A stretch of DNA of 17,089 nt from an uncultured Bacilli bacterium (GTDB taxonomy: Bacteria > Bacillota_I > Bacilli_A > RF39 > UBA660), in the NCBI GenBank assembly GCA_948999435.1, contig CARJCM010000026.1, positions 1 to 17,089 of the forward strand, read 5' to 3'. The notes beneath the pieces were generated by a model that saw only the letters and a program-made list of their open reading frames with translations, did not search any database and was not told the DNA's origin. How positions within the stretch are numbered: the first letter of the stretch is position 1; every line of letters starts with the position of its first letter. The position numbers and the translations under genes were made by a program. Below are positions 7,159 through 13,526 of the stretch, one piece after another.

Positions 7159-8238
7159 ATGAAAAAGAAAAAAATATTAAATTATTTATGGTTATATATT
7201 CCTCTATTAATATTAATAATAATATCTTTAATAAATATGAAAATAGCAGGAAATATTCAAAGTATTTATAAGAATTACTTTTTTAAACAAAGTATTTGGT
7301 TTTCACTTGGACTTATAATTTTAATAATAATGAAATTCATCAAACCCAAACTTCTATTTAAATATAGCTTTATCTTATACATCTTTAATATAATATTATT
7401 AATACTTGTTCTATTCTTTGGTAGTACCATAAATGGTTCTAAAGCTTGGTTTAATCTGGGAATATTTTCCTTTCAGCCAAGTGAACTTATGAAACTAACA
7501 CTAGCACTATACTTATGTAAAAAAGCCTCATCTCTTCCCAAAGGAAATATTAAAAGAGAATTTAGATTTTTACTAATATCTATATTTATTACTTTAATAC
7601 CTTCTTTATTTGTATTTTTAGAACCAGATACCGGAGCTATAATAATATATTTGTTAATATTACTAGGTATAATCTTCATTTATCGTATCAATATCAAATG
7701 GTATATTATACTTTTTATATTTTTAAGTATTATCTTAGGCAGTTTTTTCTATTTATATTATTTCAATAAAGATTTATTAATAAATCTAATAGGCACATCT
7801 TTCTTTTATCGTGTAGATAGATTATTAACCTTTGTTGCAGGTGATTCATTCCAATTAGATAGAGCATTAATATCTATTGGGTCATCAAGCTTTTTAGGGA
7901 ATAATAATCATTTATATATACCAGAAGCTCCTACTGATTTTATAATCGCTTTTAGTATTAGTAACTTTGGAATATTAGGATTTTTAATTATCATAATTTG
8001 TTATTTTACTCTTGATATATATTTCTTTATCAAGATATTAAAAAGTAAAAATAAAACAAGTAAAATGTTTCTAGCTTCTTTCCTATGTATGTTTCTCTTC
8101 GCTCAAATTGAAAATATCGGAATGAATTTAGGTTTACTTCCTATAATTGGACTACCACTTCCCTTTTTAAGTTATGGTGGTACAAACACTATTGTTTACT
8201 TTCTGTTTCTAGGAATTATCAATAATTTAGATAAATAA
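7159..8238 (+). CDS. SEDS-family peptidoglycan polymerase, FtsW/RodA type
   Basis: An integral membrane protein of about 359 aa with roughly ten hydrophobic helices. SEDS signatures are clear: GSKAWFNLGIFSFQPSELMK, the EPDTGA motif, DRLLTF followed by FQLDRALISIGSSSFLG, APTDFIIAF with the presumed catalytic Asp, and GLPLPFLSYGGTNT near the C terminus. The protein would polymerise lipid II glycan strands with a class B PBP. It is shorter than most FtsW/RodA proteins, and the acidic EE that usually follows TDFIFA is missing (TDFIIAFSISNFG). I cannot tell FtsW from RodA or SpoVE. The ATG at 7159 is preferred over a TTG at 7141; neither has a visible SD. murD and an autolysin nearby suit a wall role. 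Confidence 0.85.
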   Translation: MKKKKILNYLWLYIPLLILIIISLINMKIAGNIQSIYKNYFFKQSIWFSLGLIILIIMKFIKPKLLFKYSFILYIFNIILLILVLFFGSTINGSKAWFNLGIFSFQPSELMKLTLALYLCKKASSLPKGNIKREFRFLLISIFITLIPSLFVFLEPDTGAIIIYLLILLGIIFIYRINIKWYIILFIFLSIILGSFFYLYYFNKDLLINLIGTSFFYRVDRLLTFVAGDSFQLDRALISIGSSSFLGNNNHLYIPEAPTDFIIAFSISNFGILGFLIIIICYFTLDIYFFIKILKSKNKTSKMFLASFLCMFLFAQIENIGMNLGLLPIIGLPLPFLSYGGTNTIVYFLFLGIINNLDK

Positions 8239-8255
8239 ATTATTGTTTTATATTT
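8220..8255 (+). terminator. AT-rich intrinsic terminator of the SEDS gene
   Basis: CAATAATTT (8220-8228) and AAATTATTG (8237-8245) form a 9-bp stem spanning the stop codon, followed by TTTTATATTT. Confidence 0.6.
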
Positions 8256-8304
8256 AAAATTATGTTAATATTAATTTAGTGGAACGTTAGAATATAAACG
8301 TCTG

Positions 8305-8445
8305 CTATTTTCTATGAATAGAGACGCTAACTCTCGTATCTTTATTGTTTTCAATATTGATAATGATTGTTGGCGTCTTTTTTGGTACTTTTAATTTCTT
8401 AAAAATAGCAATTATTTTAGCTTTTATTACTTTAAGCAAAACCAT
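8305..8445 (-). CDS. Small basic ORF, 46 aa, with a strong ribosome site
   Basis: A 46-codon ORF with a near-ideal GGAGG (8451-8455) five bases from the ATG at 8445; the adjacent ATG at 8448 would be only two bases away. The product is strongly basic. Residues 2-24 (VLLKVIKAKIIAIFKKLKV) form a cationic amphipathic helix, followed by an alternating beta-like tail (TIIINIENNKDTRVSVSIHRK). I recognise no family. An upstream ORF overlaps its start, and a structured hairpin RNA is encoded antisense to its 3' half at 8322-8383. A secreted or membrane-active peptide, a small regulator, or a type I toxin are possible; none is shown. The strong SD and sensible codons argue that it is translated. Confidence 0.5.
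   Translation of the reverse strand: MVLLKVIKAKIIAIFKKLKVPKKTPTIIINIENNKDTRVSVSIHRK
8322..8383 (+). terminator. Long hairpin with U-run, candidate end of an antisense RNA
   Basis: AGACGCTAAC (8322-8331) pairs with GTTGGCGTCT (8369-8378) over 10 bp with one G-U pair, followed by six Ts. Inside, TATTG (8343-8347) and CAATA (8352-8356) close a TTTT loop, with TATC/GATA below it. Two weaker hairpins lie upstream (ACGTT/AACGT near 8284-8300 and CTATT/AATAG near 8305-8321). On the minus strand the G-U pair becomes a C-A mismatch and no T-run follows, so the plus strand is the likely RNA. A poor promoter (TTGTTT 8243-8248, TAATAT 8266-8271, 17-bp spacer) could start it near 8278. Confidence 0.5.
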
Positions 8446-8533
8446 CATATCCTCCATCTAAAACTTTTACCCCCTGAAATTCAGTAAAGCGCCAGTTATA
8501 AATAGCCTTAATTTTGGCAGATGCCACATCCAA
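8432..8533 (-). pseudogene. Short ORF overlapping the small ORF, possible gene remnant
   Basis: A 33-codon open frame reads LDVASAKIKAIYNWRFTEFQ and ends in VKVLDGGYDGFA, overlapping the start of the 46-aa ORF by 14 bases. Its base composition is clearly richer in G and C than its surroundings, and its amino-acid mix looks protein-like. It lacks an ATG in frame (TTG at 8533, no SD) and is preceded by a stop, so it may be the tail of a decayed or frameshifted gene, or an upstream coupling ORF. I do not recognise the protein. Confidence 0.3.
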
Positions 8534-8691
8534 CGTTCATGTTTTACTTTATCTTAAAAAATAGAAATAATCAAGCAAACTAAAGATTTAGGGTAAGATT
8601 TGACTTATCCACGACAAAATGCATCAATAATCGACAAATAACAAGCTAATTACAATTTAAAAAAATATTTTTAAAAAAATTAAAAAAGTAC
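8534..8691. other. Intergenic stretch without a recognised feature
   Basis: I see no ORF with an SD, no strong hairpin and no repeat here. A one-mismatch DnaA-box-like TTATCCACG occurs once at 8605-8613 and is not clustered. The right half is an A/T tract (8651-8690) that could act as an UP element for the promoter at 8692. Confidence 0.4.
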
Positions 8692-8720
8692 TTGACAAAC
8701 AAATTGTTTTATAGTATTAT
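8692..8720 (+). promoter_or_regulatory. Consensus sigma-A promoter for a small RNA
   Basis: A perfect TTGACA (8692-8697), a 17-bp spacer and TATTAT (8715-8720) follow a long A/T tract that resembles an UP element. The predicted start is near 8727. No protein-coding start with an SD follows before the terminator at 8840-8858. Confidence 0.8.
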
Positions 8721-8726
8721 ACAAAA

Positions 8727-8858
8727 CCGAACATTTAATTTGTTTGAATATTCTTTTCCATTCTTTGATATACTTCCTTTACTTAACTAATATCAAATTC
8801 TACTAATTCAAGCGAAATAAATGTTTTAATTTAAAAATGAAGCCCATTGGGCTTTTTT
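8727..8858 (+). ncRNA. Structured small RNA of about 130 nt, unknown family
   Basis: A stand-alone transcription unit lies between the consensus promoter at 8692-8720 and an intrinsic terminator (AAGCCC, loop ATT, GGGCTT at 8840-8854, then TTTTTT). Positions 8730-8749 pair with 8806-8825 over 20 positions, with 17 Watson-Crick pairs, two G-U pairs and one A-A mismatch. Inside, a large asymmetric loop leads to a perfect 8-bp stem (TTTGATAT 8764-8771 with ATATCAAA 8790-8797) capped by an 18-nt loop. The unpaired regions are pyrimidine-rich (CTTTTCC at 8753-8759, CTTCCTTT at 8773-8780) and could pair with Shine-Dalgarno sequences. A long stem, a central bubble and an apical stem-loop recall 6S RNA topology, but it is shorter than usual 6S and I see no conserved sequence. 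No SRP, RNase P or tmRNA signature is present. Confidence 0.7.
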
Positions 8859-8870
8859 ATTTATATAGAA

Positions 8871-8905
8871 AAGAACTCTATTTTTTTTAGAGTTCTTATT
8901 TTTTT
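8871..8905. terminator. Bidirectional terminator after cdaR
   Basis: AAGAACTCTA (8871-8880) and TAGAGTTCTT (8888-8897) form a perfect 10-bp stem around a 7-T loop. T-rich tails follow on both strands: a run of eight Ts on the plus strand, and TTTTC on the minus strand after cdaR. Confidence 0.75.
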
Positions 8906-10293
8906 TAATTAGAGTTTGTTGCATTAGTAATTCTTACTTTAACTACTGAACTAACTACATAATTAAGTTTTGGATCATCATTTTCTATTTTAACAGGAAC
9001 TTCATATTCCCCAACCCCATATCCTTCTAAATCCAGATAAGCAGTTATATTTTCACTAGTTATCGAATCAATTACAGATTGAACACCCTTAACTATAACA
9101 TTAACATTACTATTAGTTCCAACGATATTAGGAGTTAAATTACTAGCTAAGTTTCTATAAGAAATAACATTAGTAATATCCACTTCTTTTTGTTTTTCAT
9201 CACCAAAAGTTATGGTAATATTAGCTTTCTTCTCACTTATTGCTCTAACACCACTAGGTCTATTAATTGTTACATTATATTGTTTAGTAGCAGTACTTCC
9301 CCCACCATCAACGTTAATAGTGACTGGAACATTAGTAATGCCATTAATAGTTTCTTGATCCCCATATATCGTAACATTCTTCGCATTTTCATTATTTATT
9401 AAAATAGATGCGATAGCTTTACCTGTTACAATATTACCTGTTGTTAAGACTTTAATTGGAACTGCTTTTGAATAAGTATCCAGAGTAAGTGTTGCCGATA
9501 AAGTTTTAGGTACTATTTCAAGTCCTTCAAGTATATATCCTTTAGAATCATAAGCGACAATATTAATATTATCAACTTCATAAGTACCCGCATCTTTTAA
9601 AACTTCATTTTTTAAATCTATCAAAGCTTTAACGGAAGCTATTTTATTTATAACATCTTGACTACCTTTAACAACTACTTCATTATTTGAAAGTTCAACT
9701 GATTCTACACTAAGACGTTCATTCAAATAACTTTCATTTACTAAATCATAATCAATAGTTTTAGTAACACTAACTTTTTCTTTAATTGTAACTGATACAT
9801 AAGAAGGATCTAACTTATAATTTATAGTATCAATTGATTTAGTATAAGATAAGTATACTTTATAAGCCGAATCTCTAGCTTCATAATTAGATAAATCTAA
9901 AATTACCGCATTAGTTCCAATTTGTTTAGCTAAATAAATATCACTTTTACGTCCTATTAAAGTTATATCAACAGTCTCTGGAATACCCTCAACTACATAA
10001 GCTTCTTCATTGTAATTAACTTTAACAGGAATATCTGATAAAACTTCTGCTTCTGATTCCACCAAATTAATTACTCTTGAATCAATAAATACAAAGACTA
10101 TTACTGCTAAAATCAAAGATACATAAATCATAAAATTAGGTCGATTAAGAATATAATCTAAAGTCAAATTATGAGCTTTCAAATATTCACTAAATTTATA
10201 AATTATTCGACTAATTGGTGTAACAATAATCTTATCAATAACAGAATAAATAGCTCTAAAAAAACCTTTAATAAGTCTTCCTAACCACTTCAT
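8905..10293 (-). CDS. cdaR: CdaR, YbbR-domain regulator of CdaA
   Basis: A 462-aa membrane protein with repeated YbbR-type beta domains outside the cell, e.g. PVKVNYNEEAYVVEGIPETV, then VEDNI-like linkers and the later repeats with PVTINVDGGGS and PVKIENDDPKL. CdaR partners the diadenylate cyclase CdaA and adjusts c-di-AMP output. The order cdaA-cdaR is as in Bacillus, but no glmM follows; the gene ends at a terminator. It starts in a TAATG overlap with cdaA, so translation is probably coupled. Unusually, about 50 residues with several amphipathic segments (WLGRLIKGFFRAIYSVIDKI and similar) precede the single membrane helix at about 54-70, whereas Bacillus CdaR begins almost directly with its helix. 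Confidence 0.9.
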   Translation of the reverse strand: MKWLGRLIKGFFRAIYSVIDKIIVTPISRIIYKFSEYLKAHNLTLDYILNRPNFMIYVSLILAVIVFVFIDSRVINLVESEAEVLSDIPVKVNYNEEAYVVEGIPETVDITLIGRKSDIYLAKQIGTNAVILDLSNYEARDSAYKVYLSYTKSIDTINYKLDPSYVSVTIKEKVSVTKTIDYDLVNESYLNERLSVESVELSNNEVVVKGSQDVINKIASVKALIDLKNEVLKDAGTYEVDNINIVAYDSKGYILEGLEIVPKTLSATLTLDTYSKAVPIKVLTTGNIVTGKAIASILINNENAKNVTIYGDQETINGITNVPVTINVDGGGSTATKQYNVTINRPSGVRAISEKKANITITFGDEKQKEVDITNVISYRNLASNLTPNIVGTNSNVNVIVKGVQSVIDSITSENITAYLDLEGYGVGEYEVPVKIENDDPKLNYVVSSVVKVRITNATNSN

Positions 10294-11108
10294 TATTCTT
10301 CACCTGCGCTATCTTTAGCTTCAGCTTCATAGAACACTTCTGCTTTAGGATTAAGTCCTTCAATTAAAAGTATTCTAAATTCATCTAAAGTTAAATTATA
10401 ATTAAGTTCTCCATCTATCGCAATACTAAGACGTCCATTTTCTTCTGAAACAACAAGTGCCATTGCATCACTTTCCTCAGCAATACCAAGCGCTGCTCTA
10501 TGTCTCGTACCAAGTCTTTTTGAAATAGCCGGATTCATACTAGTTTTAAATACTGCTCCTGCACTAGTAATACGATCTCCTTGAATAATTACTCCTCCAT
10601 CATGTAAAGGTCCATTTGGAAAGAATAAAGTTTCTAATAAATCACTAGTTAAATCAGCATAAATCTTAGTAGAAGGTTCAATATATTCTTGTAAAGATAT
10701 TTCTCTTTCTACAACAATTAAAGCTCCAATTCGGTTTTTCTTAAAGTATTCAATCGCTTTCATTATTTCATAAACAACTTTTTCTCTCTCATCAATAGTA
10801 AGTATTTTATGTCTTCCAAGAAGTTGCGTTCTTCCAATAGATTCTAAAACACTTCTAATTTCTGGCTGAAATATAACAATTATAGCCAGAGGTCCCCATT
10901 CTACACAATATTGTAAAATAATTCCCACAGTATATAAATTAAGTAAATCACTCAGTAATTTTACTATTAATATTAAAACTATACCTTTAAAAAGTAATAT
11001 CATTTTAATATTATTTTTAATATTTTTTAGTATGTAATAAAAAGCCAACCATACTACACCAATATCAATAATCTTAGTAGTTATTTCCCACATACTTGAT
11101 AGTGTCAT
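10293..11108 (-). CDS. cdaA: CdaA diadenylate cyclase (c-di-AMP synthase)
   Basis: A 271-aa protein that makes c-di-AMP from two ATP at the cytoplasmic face of the membrane. Three hydrophobic segments (about residues 12-28, 36-54 and 60-80) precede a DisA_N/DAC domain at about 95-255. The active-site motifs are visible: LHDGGVII with Asp170 (DGG in place of the commoner DGA), and GTRHRAALG with the RHR triplet at 202-204. Length and domain order match the CdaA class. The ATG at 11108 has GGAAGGTG a few bases upstream, with a -10 TATAAT at 11137-11142. It is the first gene of a cdaA-cdaR operon. c-di-AMP controls potassium and turgor homeostasis in Firmicutes; here it sits among wall and envelope genes. 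Confidence 0.95.
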   Translation of the reverse strand: MTLSSMWEITTKIIDIGVVWLAFYYILKNIKNNIKMILLFKGIVLILIVKLLSDLLNLYTVGIILQYCVEWGPLAIIVIFQPEIRSVLESIGRTQLLGRHKILTIDEREKVVYEIMKAIEYFKKNRIGALIVVEREISLQEYIEPSTKIYADLTSDLLETLFFPNGPLHDGGVIIQGDRITSAGAVFKTSMNPAISKRLGTRHRAALGIAEESDAMALVVSEENGRLSIAIDGELNYNLTLDEFRILLIEGLNPKAEVFYEAEAKDSAGEE

Positions 11109-11136
11109 TTCTTCACCTTCCTAATTACTCTTCTTA

Positions 11137-11142
11137 TTATAT
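11137..11142 (-). promoter_or_regulatory. -10 box of the cdaA-cdaR operon
   Basis: A perfect TATAAT on the minus strand lies about 30 bp upstream of cdaA and implies a leader of about 22 nt. I see no good -35 at 17 bp. Confidence 0.5.
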
Positions 11143-11169
11143 CAAAAAAAGGGATATGATTCCACATTT

Positions 11170-11424
11170 TTATGAAAGTTTAGTTTGAGCTTTAAACATT
11201 CTAGTCAAGACTCCTATAAGCTCATTATCTGTTACTTTACTAACATATGTATCAAATCCACTTACAAATTCCTCTAATATAACAACATTATTTGAAATAA
11301 CTTTTCTTTTTTTATTAAGACCCATTGAAAGAAAATATTTTTTACCATAATACATTGCTTCATTTAAAATGATATATTCTTCTTTATTTTCTAGAGTTAT
11401 GATATGGTTTATTTTAAGTCCCAT
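11170..11424 (-). CDS. DUF1292-like small protein, 84 aa
   Basis: The 84-aa protein (KINHIITLENKEEYIILNEA, YGKKYFLSMGLNKK, ELIGVLTRMFK) has the order of short beta strands ending in a helix seen in DUF1292/YrzB-type proteins: an ITLENKEEY-like start, a YxGKKYF strand, and a C-terminal helix. The function of that family is unknown, so none is given. Its ATG overlaps the stop of the coiled-coil gene (ATAATGGG), so the two are co-transcribed and translationally coupled. It is cytoplasmic, with no signal or membrane segment. A poor hairpin before CTTTTTTT around 11150-11165 may end the operon. Confidence that it is a real gene is high; the family call is moderate. Confidence 0.65.
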   Translation of the reverse strand: MGLKINHIITLENKEEYIILNEAMYYGKKYFLSMGLNKKRKVISNNVVILEEFVSGFDTYVSKVTDNELIGVLTRMFKAQTKLS

Positions 11425-13247
11425 TATGCATTACCTCCACTTTTTTTAACAGTTTCCACTGGTATCATTTTTACTACTTTAATTCTATTACTATTTTCAG
11501 GAATTATCTCTTTTTTACTATCATCATCAGTTAGTACTTCATCTATTACATTAGTAATAACATCATCTATTTTTGGAATATTATTTAAGTTTTCTATATT
11601 ACTTACATCTTGATTCATAGGTTCTATTATTTCATTTACAATTTCTATTTGTGGCTCGGGATTTACATTTAAATCATTTTCTTTAACTTCATCTTTTACA
11701 CTAGTAGAAATTATATCATCACTTACATTTTGGATATTAATAGAACTAGAGACTTGTGTAACACTAGCTAAAGCCATTTCAATTTGATCATAAATTTCAT
11801 TAGGACTTCTATCAAATTGTTTACGTATCTTTATTTGTTTAATTTCTTCATTAAGATTACGTAAATCTTCTCTATCTTTTTCTTCCTCAACTAAATCTTT
11901 AGTTTTAAAATTAATTAAAGTTATCTTTTGTAACCCATCAAGTTCTTTTAGATAACGACTATTATCATTTTCAATACTACTTACTCTTTCATTTAATTTA
12001 TTAGTATCATTTATTTTACTTACCAAAGTTTCTTTATAAGCTATTAAGATATTATCTAAAACTTGAATTTCTTTTTGTTTCTTAAGTATAGCTTGTTCTA
12101 AATTAGTTCTTGTTTTAGAAACATTATCTTTAGCTTTAATTAAATTTTTATAGTTTTGTACTATTTTCTCTGCATCTATAATTTCTTTTTCTAAATCACT
12201 TATTTTTTTCCCCAAAATAGAACTAATATGTTCATCTATATTACTAATTTCATTTTTAAGTTTTGCAGCTTGTTCATTATTATTTTCTACTTCTTTATTT
12301 AAATAATCAATTCTCTCTTTAATAGCTTCACTATTAATACCTTCATAGTTTTTACTATCAATTAAACCAGCTAACTCTATTCTAAGACTTTCTTTCTTTT
12401 CTAACTCTTCATCTAAAATAGCAGCATTATTAATATCCATATAAGGTTTAGTTTTAACAATAGTAACTAATTCTTTAATTTTTTGTAAAGCTGCATTAGC
12501 ATCATTAGTAGCAATTAACTCTTTAGCATCTGCCCCTATTACACTAGCATCAGTTAAGAGCTCTAATTCTCTTTTTTGTAATTTATCTAATTCATTTTCT
12601 AAAGCATTTAATCTATCTTCATCACTTTTCTTTAAATCCTCATCAATATAAGTATTAGGATTAGTTAAATTATCCATTACATCATTAAGTCTTTCTTCTT
12701 CACGACTAAGTTTAGTTGAAAGTTCATCTTTCGCTTGATTATTAAGTTCTAATTCTTTTAAAATATCATTATATAAAGATGTTTTATTATCAAGTATTGT
12801 TTTTAATTCTAGAATATTATTTCTTTCTGTATCAAGCATACTAATATAATAATTATTATCTGTATTACTATTTGTTTTAACTTCTAAAACGTTTACATAC
12901 TTTTCATTCTTAGCTATTTTATTTTTTAAATCTTTTATTTCTTCATGTAAAGCTTCTTCATTAGTAGTTAAAGCTTTTCCGTTATTATCAATATCTTTTA
13001 TTTTACGTTTCAAACGAGTTATTTTATTTTTTAAACTTATTTCAATATTCTTATCTACTAACTCATTTGAAGCATTAAAATATCTAGCATCATTTATAAT
13101 ACTTTTAAAATCTTCTATTTCATTATTTTTATTTCTAATTTGTCTTTTTAAAGTTATAAGTTCTGCATTCACCTCATCCATATTTTTAAGGGATGCACCA
13201 GCCATTTCAATTAGTGTATCAATATTATTAAAAACCTCTGTATGCAT
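11424..13247 (-). CDS. Long coiled-coil protein of unknown function
   Basis: About 607 aa, almost entirely predicted coiled coil (residues about 1-460), rich in Glu, Lys, Leu, Asn and Ile heptads (for example EIKDLKNKIAKNEKYVNVLE). A low-complexity acidic Asn/Val/Ile stretch follows from about 480, and the end is basic (RIKVVKMIPVETVKKSGG). I recognise no enzymatic domain. I prefer the ATG at 13247, which has GAGGTGG about nine bases upstream. A TTG at 13358 would add 37 residues with a short hydrophobic segment, but it sits in the loop of an intrinsic terminator-like hairpin and has a poor SD. A filament, scaffold or division/chromosome protein (EzrA- or SMC-like) is possible only by analogy. 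It is followed by, and overlaps, the DUF1292-like gene. Confidence 0.75.
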   Translation of the reverse strand: MHTEVFNNIDTLIEMAGASLKNMDEVNAELITLKRQIRNKNNEIEDFKSIINDARYFNASNELVDKNIEISLKNKITRLKRKIKDIDNNGKALTTNEEALHEEIKDLKNKIAKNEKYVNVLEVKTNSNTDNNYYISMLDTERNNILELKTILDNKTSLYNDILKELELNNQAKDELSTKLSREEERLNDVMDNLTNPNTYIDEDLKKSDEDRLNALENELDKLQKRELELLTDASVIGADAKELIATNDANAALQKIKELVTIVKTKPYMDINNAAILDEELEKKESLRIELAGLIDSKNYEGINSEAIKERIDYLNKEVENNNEQAAKLKNEISNIDEHISSILGKKISDLEKEIIDAEKIVQNYKNLIKAKDNVSKTRTNLEQAILKKQKEIQVLDNILIAYKETLVSKINDTNKLNERVSSIENDNSRYLKELDGLQKITLINFKTKDLVEEEKDREDLRNLNEEIKQIKIRKQFDRSPNEIYDQIEMALASVTQVSSSINIQNVSDDIISTSVKDEVKENDLNVNPEPQIEIVNEIIEPMNQDVSNIENLNNIPKIDDVITNVIDEVLTDDDSKKEIIPENSNRIKVVKMIPVETVKKSGGNA

Positions 13248-13340
13248 ATCAACAGCCACCTCTTCTATTCTAACTATAAGTCTATCATAATGTGAATATT
13301 TTTGCAATGATTTTACAATAATTTTATAACCAAAAAGTAA

Positions 13341-13370
13341 AACAAAAAGAGAAGACAAATCCTTCTCTTT
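13341..13370 (-). terminator. Intrinsic terminator or attenuator before the coiled-coil gene
   Basis: On the minus strand AAAGAGAAG, a 7-nt loop and CTTCTCTTT (13346-13370) form a perfect 9-bp stem followed by TTTTTGTTTT. It may end the kinase operon or the short leader RNA that starts near 13461. If the coiled-coil gene is read from the promoter at 13468, the hairpin acts as an attenuator. Confidence 0.7.
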
Positions 13371-13415
13371 AAAAAGTGTGAGTTTGAGTTTATATGTTAT
13401 TTTTCTTGTATAGGT

Positions 13416-13460
13416 TTATAAAGTGTGTATGTTAATTCTAACTATCACTTCTCCTTTCAT
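13416..13460 (-). CDS. Putative leaderless 14-aa leader peptide
   Basis: An ATG at 13460 lies at or next to the predicted transcription start (about 13461) and opens a 14-codon frame (MKGEVIVRINIHTL) ending in TAA. The internal AAAGGAG has no start codon at normal spacing. Translation is unproven; it may be chance in a leader RNA. Confidence 0.2.
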   Translation of the reverse strand: MKGEVIVRINIHTL

Positions 13461-13467
13461 GTTTATA

Positions 13468-13510
13468 AGTATACTACTTGTTTGTGAATATTGTGTGAAG
13501 CTTTAGTGAA
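13468..13510 (-). promoter_or_regulatory. Three-box OmpR/PhoP-type operator plus -10
   Basis: On the minus strand TTCACT (13505-13510), TTCACA (13494-13499) and TTCACA (13483-13488) are spaced at exactly 11 bp. Nine bases later comes a -10 TATACT (13468-13473), with no proper -35. Such direct repeats suit PhoP or WalR-like activators. The cluster lies between the kinase stop and the coiled-coil gene. Confidence 0.65.
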
Positions 13511-13526
13511 TGTTTTATAGTTTACA

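Noticed and set aside
8605..8613. DnaA-box-like TTATCCACG
   Set aside because: Single occurrence with one mismatch and no cluster or dnaA/dnaN nearby, so not an origin.
13248..13358. TTG start at 13358 for the coiled-coil protein
   Set aside because: The TTG lies in the loop of a strong terminator hairpin with a poor SD, while the ATG at 13247 has a good SD. The 37 residues do look partly coding, so it is not fully excluded.
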